64,000 bases of DNA from the NCBI GenBank assembly GCA_902749685.1, contig CACVKW010000609.1, positions 1-64,000 of the forward strand, in the 5' to 3' direction. The translations under genes and the position numbers were made by a program. Below are positions 26,303-35,319 of the stretch, in pieces. The notes under the pieces were generated by a model. It ran no database searches and was not told the DNA's origin. It saw only the letters and a program-made list of their open reading frames with translations. This stretch comes from Olavius sp. associated proteobacterium Delta 1. Its GTDB lineage: Bacteria > Desulfobacterota > Desulfobacteria > Desulfobacterales > JAFDCJ01. Numbering within the stretch: position 1 is the stretch's first letter; each line of letters opens with the position of its first letter.

Positions 26303-26362
26303 AAGAGGACATTTTTCCGACAAACGCCCTTGCCCGGGTGATAGGGGCGCAGAAGAAAACGA

Positions 26363-27781
26363 ATGAAATCGGAAAAAAAATTAATATGCGCATACGGTGA
26401 TGATGTCCTCGGAACCAGAGATGGGATCGAGCTGGCCGAATCGATTGCGGCCGGGGAAATTAAGGCTTCTGAAGCTATCGAGGCCGCCATTTCCCGCGCC
26501 AGGAAGGTGAATCCGTCCCTCAACGCCATTGTTACAGAAACCTATGAGCAGGCCCGCAAGCAACAAAAGGCGCCGGGAACCGGTCTTTTAGCGGGGGTGC
26601 CTTCATTTATAAAGGACACAGACCATGTCAAGGGCGCTCCGACCTTATGGGGCAGCCGCTCGCTCCCTAATAAGCCGGCTGATGTGTCGAGCAGTTTTGT
26701 GGAACAGTTTTTATCCGTTGGCCTGGTAAGCCTGGGGAAAAGCACGTTACCCGAGTTCGGGTTGACCGCATCCACCGAATCTCTGGCTACGGGGTCCACT
26801 CACAATCCCTGGAACCTCGATTATTCCGCCGGTGGATCGTCCGGTGGGTCGGCCGCACTGGTGGCAGCCGGTGTCGTCCCCTTGGCACACGGCAATGACG
26901 GCGGCGGTTCCATCCGCATTCCAGCAGCCTGTTGCGGCCTGGTCGGTCTCAAGCCCTCGCGCAGCCGGCTGGCGAATCCGGAAGGGGCGGAAAAGATGCC
27001 GATCAATATCGTGTGCCACGGCGTCATCAGCCGAAGCGTGCGGGATACCGCCGCATTTTATGCTGCAGCAGAAGAACATTATCGCAACCCGGATCTGCCT
27101 GAAATCGGTCTGGTTCAGCATCCGGGAAAAGAGCGGCTTCGCATCGGACTCTTTACAGACACACCCGACCACACACCCAGTCATCCTGATTCAGCAGCGG
27201 TTGCAGTTAATGCCGGCAAACTTTGTGAGGATCTCGGACACAATGTCGAGGCAATTTCATGCCCTTTCAAGGCCCAGGTAATGCAGGAATTCTTGATTTA
27301 CTGGGGGATGGTGGCCTTCTACATTCACCATTTCGGTAAGAAGCTGTTCAAAACCGAGTTCGACAGGGAAAAATTAGAAATCTGGACGCTCGAGTTAAGC
27401 CGTTTTTTTAGAAAGAATCTCTTGAAAGCGCCTTTCATCATCCGAAGGCTTAAAAAATTTTCACATCAGTATGAAAATATTTTTTCAAACTATGATATTC
27501 TGCTCTCCCCCACACTGGCGCATGCCCCTCCGAAGATCGGCTACCTAGGCCCGGAGATCAGTTTTGAAACCCACTTCGAAAGGCTGCGCCAATATGTGGC
27601 TTTTACGCCCATACAAAATACTGCCGGAGCCCCGGCCATTTCTCTCCCGCTTGGATTTAGCCGCAAAGGGTTGCCCATCGGCATCCAGTTTGCTGCGGCA
27701 TACGGCCAGGACAAGCGTCTGCTTGAGCTCGCTTTAGAACTCGAAGAAGCCCGGCCCTGGGCCCTGGTTGGCAAGCCGTAG
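26363..27781 (+). CDS. amidase-signature enzyme
   Basis: 472 residues with the Ser-cisSer-Lys triad of the amidase family: K84 (SFIKDTD), S159 in AGGSSGGSAA and S183 in NDGGGSIRIPAA. The spacings 75 and 24 equal those of GatA. It hydrolyses carboxylic amides in the cytoplasm. No gatB or gatC is nearby and the C-terminal part is not GatA-like, so it is a free-standing amidase. With the upstream ligase it could release and then activate an acid. A region at 320-375 rich in Lys, Phe and Arg is an unusual insert-like helix. Confidence 0.88.
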   Translation: MKSEKKLICAYGDDVLGTRDGIELAESIAAGEIKASEAIEAAISRARKVNPSLNAIVTETYEQARKQQKAPGTGLLAGVPSFIKDTDHVKGAPTLWGSRSLPNKPADVSSSFVEQFLSVGLVSLGKSTLPEFGLTASTESLATGSTHNPWNLDYSAGGSSGGSAALVAAGVVPLAHGNDGGGSIRIPAACCGLVGLKPSRSRLANPEGAEKMPINIVCHGVISRSVRDTAAFYAAAEEHYRNPDLPEIGLVQHPGKERLRIGLFTDTPDHTPSHPDSAAVAVNAGKLCEDLGHNVEAISCPFKAQVMQEFLIYWGMVAFYIHHFGKKLFKTEFDREKLEIWTLELSRFFRKNLLKAPFIIRRLKKFSHQYENIFSNYDILLSPTLAHAPPKIGYLGPEISFETHFERLRQYVAFTPIQNTAGAPAISLPLGFSRKGLPIGIQFAAAYGQDKRLLELALELEEARPWALVGKP

Positions 27782-27790
27782 ACCATTGAC

Positions 27791-28083
27791 AATTAATTGA
27801 GGGGTCGGGGAGTTTCCCGCCTAAGGCCCCGATTTAAGCGGAGTGGATGATCGCCATCGAAAACGGATGCTGTCTGAGACCATTAGAGATCGTTTTGAAT
27901 GAACAGCTTTAGCCGACGGTCTTCAGATCGTCACATATCCCGGCATCGAGCATCATATTTTGATATCATATTTTTTTCTGTTCATTCATTACGAACTCTT
28001 TTGGTCGAGTTCATGCGATTTCGGTGGTGATTATCCATGTAAGCGAGTCAGATTTGAAAAACTCCCCGACCCCTCAATTAATT
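27791..28083. repeat. 25-bp perfect inverted repeat around a 243-base spacer
   Basis: The arms are 27791-27815 (begins AATTAATTGAGGGGTCGGGG) and 28059-28083 (its exact reverse complement). The spacer is not coding in any convincing frame. Arm length, perfect match and small size resemble a miniature inverted-repeat element. No target-site duplication is obvious. The gap 27782-28125 has no gene. Confidence 0.7.
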
Positions 28084-28125
28084 ATGGCCTTCTCTGTGGC
28101 TGTCGGTTGCCGGTTGCGAAAAATT

Positions 28126-29073
28126 CTAGTGGCACGTCAAATCCAGCTTAAGGATTTCCATCAGCATCTTATCGCGCCAGCTTATTATTTCGTCCAGCGA
28201 GTTATCGCGCACAATCGGCATCTCATTAACGCTGTCAACAACGGTATCCCCCATCGGAGCAGAAATCGTGTTCCAGGTGGCCATGGATTCCCATCGCAGC
28301 CGGTAGGATTCGGCATAATGCTCCACAAAGCTTTCGATGCCGTTGCCGGCCAGATGGGCCCGCAGCAAAGGACCGATAAAAGGATCCCGCATTCCCATGC
28401 CGCTGCAAAAGGCCTGATCCACCTCTTGCGCACTGGCGACACCGCTTGCCACCAGATCCATGGCCTCGCGCAAAATGGCGGCCTGAAGCCGGTTAACGAT
28501 GTAGCCTGAAACCTCTTTTTTAAGTTGCACCGGGGCCTTGCCGATTTTTTCCATCAACCGGCAGGTTATTTCTACCGTTTCCGGCACCGTCTGTTCACCG
28601 CCGACGACCTCCACCAGGGGCAAAAGATGAACGGGGAGAAACGGGTGAACCAGGACGCAGCGCTCCGGTCGCGTGACCGCGGTTTGAATCTCGGTCATCA
28701 GGAGGCCGGAACTGCTGCTGGCTAAAATCGTATCGGGCGCTGCCAGCGCGTCCATTTCCCTGAAGACGGGCTTTTTGGCTGAATATTTATCGGGAACGGA
28801 TTCCAGGATGTAATCAGCATCCTTGACGGCCCCGGCCAGACTCAGGGAGGTCCGGATCAGTTTATAGGCGCTGGCAGCCGTTTCAGTTTGAAGACGGCCG
28901 TTGTCTTCTAAATGGATCAGGTTTAAACGTACCTGCTCGAGGGCACTTTTCAGTTTATCGTCACTTAGGTCCTGCATAATAACGCCAAAGCCGGCAGCGG
29001 CAAACAATGTTGCCCAGCCCTGCCCGATAAGCCCCGATCCGATGCATGCCACGTTTTTGATGTCGTCGTGCAT
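28126..29073 (-). CDS. 3-hydroxyacyl-CoA-dehydrogenase-family enzyme, L-carnitine/gulonate dehydrogenase-like
   Basis: 315 residues from the ATG at 29073, preceded at good distance by GGGAG. A second ATG at 29088 would overlap that site. The Rossmann loop GSGLIG is at 12-17. SSSSGLL and VHPFLP (catalytic His region) lie about 120-150, and the C-terminal helical domain is short. Single-module members of this length include L-carnitine dehydrogenase and lambda-crystallin/gulonate dehydrogenase. Fatty-acid-type HADs look similar. It oxidises a 3-hydroxy acid with NAD. It stands alone between repeat regions. Confidence 0.82.
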   Translation of the reverse strand: MHDDIKNVACIGSGLIGQGWATLFAAAGFGVIMQDLSDDKLKSALEQVRLNLIHLEDNGRLQTETAASAYKLIRTSLSLAGAVKDADYILESVPDKYSAKKPVFREMDALAAPDTILASSSSGLLMTEIQTAVTRPERCVLVHPFLPVHLLPLVEVVGGEQTVPETVEITCRLMEKIGKAPVQLKKEVSGYIVNRLQAAILREAMDLVASGVASAQEVDQAFCSGMGMRDPFIGPLLRAHLAGNGIESFVEHYAESYRLRWESMATWNTISAPMGDTVVDSVNEMPIVRDNSLDEIISWRDKMLMEILKLDLTCH

Positions 29074-29109
29074 AATATTTACTCCCATAGTGTTTATTGG
29101 CGAGAAGCT

Positions 29110-29510
29110 GACGAATGTTTTCAGGTGTCAGACATTGGGTTTCAGGTGTCAGAAAACAGAAGACAGAGTACAGATGACAGGAGACAGACATAGCCTTATT
29201 CTCCAATCGTCGACGCCTTGTACCAAACTTCATGATATCCGGGTCTGGTATAAACAGCGAAGCGCGGAATATCGAATATCAAACTGCAGAATTTCGAAGG
29301 ATGGATTCGCTCACGGCCTTCGTAGCCTTTTTGGCGGAGTAGTCTTGCTCAGTCCTTCTTAATAAAATAGACAGCATGCCTTACTTCGACATTCGATATT
29401 CGCTTTTTTATATCCGCCGCAAGCCGGGGTCTCTTTTTCGATTTGACAGGCCTCTTTTCAGGCCAGCGGCGGCACTGACACCTAAAGCCTGACCCCTGAC
29501 ACCTCAAAAC
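29110..29510. repeat. nested phrase repeats (CAGGTGTCAG type) around family I
   Basis: TTTCAGGTGTCAG words (29119-29152) are followed by AGAAGACAGAGTACAGATGACAGG-type words. They are mirrored by CACTGACACC and CCTGACACCTC at 29474-29505. This outer pair encloses the family I copy at 29262-29405. There is no gene in 29089-29549. Confidence 0.55.
29262..29405 (-). repeat. family I repeat, copy 3
   Basis: On the minus strand: CGAATATCGAATGTCGAAG, AAGGCATGCTGTCTATTTTA, then the core AAGAAGGACTGAGCAAGAC (ending at about 29341). CTACTCCGCC and AGGCTACGAAGGCCG follow, then TTCGAAATTCTGCAG. The part between core and right arm is shared closely with copy 4 at 46461. Confidence 0.75.
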
Positions 29511-29549
29511 TCTATTTTATTAAATACTTAAAATATCATCAACATCGCT

Positions 29550-31238
29550 TCATATATGCGCCTCCGTTGCCCGACACCTTTTTGTCTCGATAAACGGACA
29601 TCGTCCACGGACCACCAGAAACGACAGTCCTTGGCGGGTGAAAACCTCTTGCAGCGTTTCCTGGATAGCCTTTTCATCAAAGGCGTCCAATGTGTAGACA
29701 TTCTCGATACCCATTGCCTCGGCCACTTTTTCAGGATAAATCTGCCGAACCTGCTCCCCCATGGCCGTGGTACCGGCCCCGGTGCGATCCTGAAAACCAG
29801 TCAGTGCGACCGTCTCATTGTCCATCACAGCCACAACGATATCGGCCTGATGATGAGCGGCATTTACCAGGCCATTAATGGCGGTGTGGAAAAAGACGGA
29901 GTCTCCCGCCACGGCCAGGATCTTGTCTTCAACGCCGCTGCGCCACAGGCCGCAGGCCAGGCCGATGCTGGAGCCCATTGAATATTTCACATCCAGCATT
30001 TCAAAAGGCGGGTTGTTGAGCCTGACCAGGCAGCCGGTTTCACCAACCACGATCGGTTGGGGTATCTTTTTATCCACGATCATCTGCTGCAGGGTTTTAA
30101 AAAAAGGCGTATAGGAACATCCCTCACCAAATGGCTGGCGGCTCGGGTAGGTTCTGGCCGGCGCCGGGGCTGCATCCAGCGACTGCCCGAATACATCCGT
30201 CAACAGACGGGCGATCTTTTCCAGGTGGACGTCCCCCTCCCAGGGGACATGACCGGTGGTCTTACCATATATTTTTGCCGTCAACCCTTGCCGCTGGGCC
30301 AGCGCCCTGATCTGATTTTCGACAAACGGTTCGACTTCCTCAAGGACATACACACGGTCAATCCCCTTGAGAAAAGCGATGATCTGTTCTTCGGGGAGCG
30401 GAAATAGGGTGCCCAGCTCGAAAACGCTGAGATCTGAATGCGGTGCATATTGCTGCAACCTGGCCGCCATGTGACCGGCAGCAATGATGCCTTTGTTGCC
30501 GCTATGGTCGCCATTATTAAAGGCTCGATACGGTGGTTGATCGAAGGATTTGGCAACTTGCTTCAGCTTTTGATGCAGCGCTGCATGATCTTCGACCACT
30601 AGGGCCGGCAAGGCCGACCAGCGCAACTCCCGGCTAAACTCGGCACGGGCCGCTGGTGCCCGATTCTGCGTGGCGACGGGTGCCGTGTCAGCCGTATAAT
30701 CGGCCACAAATCTTACCATCACCGGCAGACGACAGGCTTCGGACAGCCGGAAGGCCTGGCGTGTCATCCGGTAACCCTGATCAGGGGTGGCCGGTTCCAA
30801 AATGGGAATCTCGGCAAACGCACCTAAAAGACGGCTGTCCTGCTCGTTCTGCGAGCCGTAAGATCCCGGATCGTCCCCTGCCAGAATTACCAGCCCTGCG
30901 CCGCAGCCGGTCAGATTGACGGTCATCAACGGGTCCAATATATGGTTGATGCCGACGTGCTTGGCGGCGATCACCGATCGCCGGCCGGCCAGCGAGCAGC
31001 CCAGGGCCACCTCAAACGCCACTTTCTCGCAGTTGGACCACTCCACGTAGAGATCGCTGGTAGGCGCAAGATCGATCAATTGCTCGACAATCGTTGTTAT
31101 CGGTCCCCCCGGGTAGGAAGTCGCCACCCTGGCCCCGGCGTCGATCACGGCCCTGGCAATACTCTCACTACCGGAAAGGGTTGTCGGTATGACACCGTTT
31201 TTTCCGACCGCAGCTTCCACATTCAGCTTGTCAGTCAT
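29550..31238 (-). CDS. IorA-like TPP enzyme without ferredoxin domain
   Basis: 562 residues. The N-terminal pyruvate-oxidoreductase-type PYR domain includes ATSYPGGPITTIVE and NEKVAFE-like residues. A middle transketolase-C-type domain spans 245-350. The C-terminal TPP domain has GDS at 445-447 and MDN at 472-474, followed by ALTGFQDRTG. The order is that of the alpha subunit of indolepyruvate:ferredoxin oxidoreductase. Two normal parts are missing. The CPGCPHR motif is replaced by a GEGCSYTPFF stretch near 371-380. The protein ends at CPFIETKRC without the usual iron-sulfur ferredoxin domain. No iorB or acyl-CoA partner is adjacent. It may be a non-redox 2-oxo-acid decarboxylase or ligase built on this scaffold. 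Confidence 0.75.
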   Translation of the reverse strand: MTDKLNVEAAVGKNGVIPTTLSGSESIARAVIDAGARVATSYPGGPITTIVEQLIDLAPTSDLYVEWSNCEKVAFEVALGCSLAGRRSVIAAKHVGINHILDPLMTVNLTGCGAGLVILAGDDPGSYGSQNEQDSRLLGAFAEIPILEPATPDQGYRMTRQAFRLSEACRLPVMVRFVADYTADTAPVATQNRAPAARAEFSRELRWSALPALVVEDHAALHQKLKQVAKSFDQPPYRAFNNGDHSGNKGIIAAGHMAARLQQYAPHSDLSVFELGTLFPLPEEQIIAFLKGIDRVYVLEEVEPFVENQIRALAQRQGLTAKIYGKTTGHVPWEGDVHLEKIARLLTDVFGQSLDAAPAPARTYPSRQPFGEGCSYTPFFKTLQQMIVDKKIPQPIVVGETGCLVRLNNPPFEMLDVKYSMGSSIGLACGLWRSGVEDKILAVAGDSVFFHTAINGLVNAAHHQADIVVAVMDNETVALTGFQDRTGAGTTAMGEQVRQIYPEKVAEAMGIENVYTLDAFDEKAIQETLQEVFTRQGLSFLVVRGRCPFIETKRCRATEAHI

Positions 31239-31259
31239 ATCCTCTCCTGTGAATGAACC

Positions 31260-31346
31260 CTAATTGAGCGAAAAACGCTCAATTAGGAGTTAATTGTTAT
31301 TTTTTATCAGGAAATAACGAATAACCATTAACAAATAACTTCCAAT
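31260..31346. repeat. family III repeat, copy 2
   Basis: CTAATTGAGCG-AAAAA-CGCTCAATTAG is a perfect 11-bp hairpin. It is followed by GAAATAACGAATAACC and AACAAATAAC words. A further CCAATTGGA/TCCAATTGG pair runs into the next gene and overlaps its stop codon at 31352. Confidence 0.7.
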
Positions 31347-31351
31347 TGGAT

Positions 31352-32203
31352 TTATTCCAATTGGGTTTGAGCCAACTTTTCAAGCACTTCTTCCAAAGCA
31401 GGTGTCGCGGGGGCATCCTTGAATCCGGCAATTCGCCGATAGATCATCTCCGCTGCGGCGTGGAACTCCCCGGGCAGGCCTGCTTCACGAAAAGTTGCCG
31501 CGATTTCTGCCATTTCTCCGGCGAATCGCCAGGCTTTGGCGGTTACATTTCGCACCCGGCCTCCCGCCTGTTCGCCAAAATTCGGCCAGTCCCGCGACCA
31601 TTGCGTCTCCAACTCGCCGCGTACCCCCAGCACTTCAGCCGTCGCTAAAATTCCACACAACAGGGCGGTTGTGCCCTTGGTATAAGCCGCATAACACATC
31701 TTCAAGGCCGAAGCCTTGCCGACTTCATCGCCGACGACACTGGTCTCCAGCGGTCCTCCCGAAAAATATGGTACTGCTTCCCGGGCCTTCTCACCGGATA
31801 AATACAGCCATGTCTTTTCCCGCTGCCAAACCGGAAAGCCGATTATGCCGCCGTCGACAAAGTCTACGCCGGCCGCAGTCATCGCCTGGCCGATGCGCAC
31901 GGTCCGTTGCGGCGCAATCGCGTTGACATCCAGGTAAATCCCCTGAAACGAATGCGCCAGCACCTGTTCGGCCACTTCTTCGGCTGCGTGCGGCGGGCAG
32001 ACACTGATGATGACCGAACAGGTTTCACACAATGCCGCCAGTGTGCCGGCATCGGTAAGATTGAATTTTTCGGCTCGCTGCCGGCTTTGCGGGCTGCGCC
32101 CTTCAGCGACCCAGTAGGCTTCATGCCCGCTGTTCTGAACGGTTGCTGCCACGCAGATCCCCATCATGCCGGGATGGATAACCCCTATATTTTGTTTCGT
32201 CAT
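31352..32203 (-). CDS. 6-phosphogluconate-dehydrogenase-like oxidoreductase (DUF1932 type)
   Basis: 283 residues from the ATG at 32203, with AAAAGGAG before it. A longer frame to 32293 has no ribosome site. The N-terminal NAD(P) domain starts IGVIHPGMMG (6-15). VDGGIIGFPVW is the substrate loop of beta-hydroxyacid dehydrogenases. The C-terminal helical domain (GKASALKMCYAAYTKGTTAL) belongs to the DUF1932 group. It probably oxidises a branched or phosphorylated hydroxy acid. The last residues (QLE) and the stop codon lie inside a small CCAATTGG hairpin, so the C-terminus may have been altered by a repeat. Confidence 0.8.
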   Translation of the reverse strand: MTKQNIGVIHPGMMGICVAATVQNSGHEAYWVAEGRSPQSRQRAEKFNLTDAGTLAALCETCSVIISVCPPHAAEEVAEQVLAHSFQGIYLDVNAIAPQRTVRIGQAMTAAGVDFVDGGIIGFPVWQREKTWLYLSGEKAREAVPYFSGGPLETSVVGDEVGKASALKMCYAAYTKGTTALLCGILATAEVLGVRGELETQWSRDWPNFGEQAGGRVRNVTAKAWRFAGEMAEIAATFREAGLPGEFHAAAEMIYRRIAGFKDAPATPALEEVLEKLAQTQLE

Positions 32204-32496
32204 CACATGACTCCTTTTAAATAAGTTGCGCCACAAAGACACAAAGCATGAGTATAAAGTTAAAACTATCGTCGCCTGGTGCGCTAATGTCAATACGATA
32301 ATTTCCTTGACTGCTTTTCACCTGAAACCTGCAATCTGTTACCTGATATCAAATTATTTCTTTTAAGGTCAATCCGAATCTTCTGGATACTTTATCAAAA
32401 TGTGATATAAGTTCCGCCAGTCCGAGGATTGTAGCAATCTTGATAATTAAAATACCAAAATCATACAGTAGATAAAATTTTTGAGATAGTTCGAAT

Positions 32497-33654
32497 ATGT
32501 GGCTGATCCTGATCGCATTTATCCTACATTTTACCCGCCACGGCATTATTTTTCCGTTCATCCCCTTGCTGTCTGTAAAAATGGGAGCCGGCCCGACGAC
32601 CATCGGATTTATCGTCGGTGCGTTTAGCCTGATCGCCGTGTTTTTATCCATACCCATTGGCGGACTGGTGGATCGGTTTGGCGTCAAACGGCTGATGGTT
32701 TTCGGGGTCGTCTGCAATATTGCAAATGCCGTCATTTTGTTGCATACGGACACGGTTTTAAAACTAATTGCTGCTCAATTGATTGCCGGCATCGCATTTT
32801 TACTGCATGTTGTTGCCAGCCAGACCTTTATCTCACGGCTGCCCGATGCTTCTCGACGCGAGAAAGGGTTCGGCTGGCTCAGTTTCGGTGGTGCCGCAGG
32901 TCTTAGCGCGGGACCAATCCTGGGTGGTATTCTGGTAGATCGCTTTGATTACCAGGTTGCATTTTGGGTAGTTTTGGTGTTGTCGAGCGGTGGACTAATT
33001 TTATTGGGGTTGAAAAATACCAGGGATACGGCTCCGCCGAGGCCCTCATACAGTCTCCTCCAAGACGCCCGGCAGGTCAGAGCAATGGCCGGGGATCCAA
33101 AGGTAATGATGATTCTATTTTTTACGTTTGCGATCATTTTTGCTGCCAGTCTGCGGTCTTCATTTTTGCCGCTCCTGCTTCGCGCCGAGGGATTATCAGA
33201 GTTTACGGTGGGGTTATTGATTTCTGTTTTCGCGATCATGGCGACTTCCATCAGACTCATATTTGGTAGGCTGCTGGATATTTTTGATCGCAAGAAAATT
33301 CTTGCGTATTCCATGCTGGCCATCATCCTGGCAGTCGGACTGATACCATCCGCGGCTTCGGTAGCAGGATTCACCATCCTGATATCGATATTCGGACTCG
33401 GATTCGGCATGACCCAGCCGCTATCGATGGTAATGATATCCGACCTGACCAATCCGACGAGATCCGGTCTGGCCATGGGTCTACGTTTCACCGCCATTAT
33501 GCTGGCAGGTCTGCTCAGCCCGATCATTCTCGGCTTCATCATCGAAACCATAGGACTGAGTCCCGCCTTTTATGCTGCAGCCGTGGTGGTTGTCCTGGCC
33601 GGTATTCGCATGTTCATCCTCCGGCCGGATCTGATTCCCGACAGACGCCAGTAA
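32497..33654 (+). CDS. MFS transporter
   Basis: 385 residues with 12 predicted membrane segments. Motif A appears between helices 2 and 3 as GGLVDRFGVKRLM and again in weakened form (GRLLDIFDRKKIL) in the second half, as the two-fold repeat of the superfamily predicts. It is an inner-membrane secondary carrier, importer or exporter, substrate unknown. No strong ribosome site is seen before the ATG at 32497. It precedes a new operon after a 216-base gap and may work with the catabolic genes to its left. Confidence 0.87.
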   Translation: MWLILIAFILHFTRHGIIFPFIPLLSVKMGAGPTTIGFIVGAFSLIAVFLSIPIGGLVDRFGVKRLMVFGVVCNIANAVILLHTDTVLKLIAAQLIAGIAFLLHVVASQTFISRLPDASRREKGFGWLSFGGAAGLSAGPILGGILVDRFDYQVAFWVVLVLSSGGLILLGLKNTRDTAPPRPSYSLLQDARQVRAMAGDPKVMMILFFTFAIIFAASLRSSFLPLLLRAEGLSEFTVGLLISVFAIMATSIRLIFGRLLDIFDRKKILAYSMLAIILAVGLIPSAASVAGFTILISIFGLGFGMTQPLSMVMISDLTNPTRSGLAMGLRFTAIMLAGLLSPIILGFIIETIGLSPAFYAAAVVVVLAGIRMFILRPDLIPDRRQ

Positions 33655-33753
33655 GGTTCGCTCAAACAATATAATGTCAAAGTCAGCTCAAACTGCGTCA
33701 GATATAAGCGATTTGCTTTGCCGGATTTGGTCCATCATAATGGGAAAACACTC

Positions 33754-33782
33754 TTGACAGGCGGTTTAGTTTAGCTTAGCAA
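33754..33782 (+). promoter_or_regulatory. possible sigma-70 promoter for the second ABC operon
   Basis: TTGACA at 33754-33759, a 17-base spacer, then TAGCAA at 33777-33782. It would start the long transcript from 33871 to 43764. The -35 box is perfect and the -10 box weak, so a regulator may assist. Confidence 0.3.
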
Positions 33783-33870
33783 TAAACTTAATTATGTGAA
33801 TGCCTTATATTTTGGAGGCGGGGGCGGATCAATATGTTCATCTTAACCTTTATCAAAAGGAGGTAGTCAA

Positions 33871-35196
33871 ATGAAAAATCTGAGGATCGGTGTACTTGCA
33901 GGTATTTTGATAGCAGTATTTGCTATCGGCGCAGCTCATGCAGCAGACAAATTCATAACCCTGGGTTGGGCAGCATGGGACCCGGCAAATGCATTAGTTG
34001 AGTTGTCCAAGGACTTTACAACGCAAACCGGAATTGAGGTCAAATTTGAATTTGTTCCCTGGACTAATTTCGCCGACAGAATGCTAAATGAACTGAACCA
34101 GGGCGGCAAAACATTTGATGTTTTGATTGGCGACAGCCAATGGATCGGTGGTGGTGCCGTGTATGGTCATTACGTAAAACTGAATGATTTCTTTGACAAA
34201 GAAGGCATCAGCATGGATGACTTTTTAGCCCCCACGGTTTATGGTTATTCCACATGGCCAAAAGGAACGCCCAACTATTATGCACTACCTGCTTTTGGAG
34301 ATGCGAATGCCTGGGTTTATAGAAAAGACTGGTTTTCAAAGCCGGAACTTCGGGAAGAATTTAAGAAGAAATACGGCTATAAGCTGGATGCACCTAAAAC
34401 ATGGACGCAATTAATGGATATTGCGAAATTTTTTCAGGGTCGTGTTGTCGATGGGAAAAAAAGATATGGTGCCGCTATATTCACGGAAAGAGGTTCTGAA
34501 GGAATTACGATGGGTGTCACATCTGCGATGTACGCATGGGGGTTTCAATATGAAGACCCCAAAAAACCATACCACATGGATGGGTTTGTCAATAGTCCGG
34601 AAGCGGTGGCTGCCTTGGAATTCTATAAAGAGCTATATGACTGCTGTACGCCCCCGGGCCATTCTGATGCATACATGGTTGCCGATTTGGACGCCTATGA
34701 TTCGGGGCAGGTCGCTATGCAAATGAACTGGTACGCATTTTTCCCCGGAATCAACAAATCTGAAAATGTTGGTTTTGGCAAAACAGACTTTTTTTCCAAC
34801 CCTGATCAATTAACTTCCGGAGCAACTTTAGGTGGCCAGGGAATGTCGGTGGTCTCCTATTCTGACAAAAAGGATTTAGCGCTTCGGTATATTAAGTGGT
34901 TTGCTCAACCTGAAGTTCAAAAGAAATGGTGGTCGTTAGGCGGTTATTCATGCCATAAATCGGTACTAAACGATCCCGGGTTTGCAAAATCTCAACCTTA
35001 TGCTCAGGGATTTCTTGATTCAATGGGTAAGGTTAAAGATTTTTGGCAAGAACCCACTTTTGTGGAATTGATGCTGCCAATGCAGAAACGCGTTCATGAT
35101 TACGTAGTGGGAGGTAAGGGTACCGCTAAAGAAGCACTTGATAAACTTATTGTAGACTGGAAAGAGGTTTTTGAGGAAGAAGGAAAATATAAATAG
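33871..35196 (+). CDS. ABC transporter substrate-binding protein (carbohydrate/polyol type)
   Basis: 441 residues with AAAGGAGG before the ATG. A Sec signal is cut after AAHA (about residue 24). The mature protein has the SBP_bac_1 fold and many aromatic residues, with ALPAFGDANAWVYRKDWF in the hinge region. It binds the transported compound in the periplasm. It is the first gene of a ten-gene block that ends in dihydroxyacetone kinase genes, which makes a triose, glycerol-like polyol or a compound yielding dihydroxyacetone the likely ligand. A hairpin follows the gene. Confidence 0.87.
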   Translation: MKNLRIGVLAGILIAVFAIGAAHAADKFITLGWAAWDPANALVELSKDFTTQTGIEVKFEFVPWTNFADRMLNELNQGGKTFDVLIGDSQWIGGGAVYGHYVKLNDFFDKEGISMDDFLAPTVYGYSTWPKGTPNYYALPAFGDANAWVYRKDWFSKPELREEFKKKYGYKLDAPKTWTQLMDIAKFFQGRVVDGKKRYGAAIFTERGSEGITMGVTSAMYAWGFQYEDPKKPYHMDGFVNSPEAVAALEFYKELYDCCTPPGHSDAYMVADLDAYDSGQVAMQMNWYAFFPGINKSENVGFGKTDFFSNPDQLTSGATLGGQGMSVVSYSDKKDLALRYIKWFAQPEVQKKWWSLGGYSCHKSVLNDPGFAKSQPYAQGFLDSMGKVKDFWQEPTFVELMLPMQKRVHDYVVGGKGTAKEALDKLIVDWKEVFEEEGKYK

Positions 35197-35227
35197 GGTC
35201 TCAATACAAGTCAGTTCGCTCAACGAT

Positions 35228-35261
35228 ATGGGCACTCTAACTTCCAGGGCGGAGTGTCCAT
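35228..35261 (+). terminator. hairpin after the second binding-protein gene
   Basis: ATGGGCACTC pairs with GAGTGTCCAT (one G-T pair) around a 14-base loop, with no T run after it. It has the same place and probable use as the hairpin at 10179, to protect or separate binding-protein mRNA. Confidence 0.45.
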
Positions 35262-35319
35262 GTTACCATTAGTGCTCCGTATGTATAACCGTTAATTGTC
35301 AAGATGATATAGCAAGGCA

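Noticed and set aside
26363..27781. GatA, the transamidosome subunit
   Set aside because: The triad and spacing match, but no gatB or gatC is adjacent and the C-terminal region is not GatA-like, so a free-standing amidase is the safer call.
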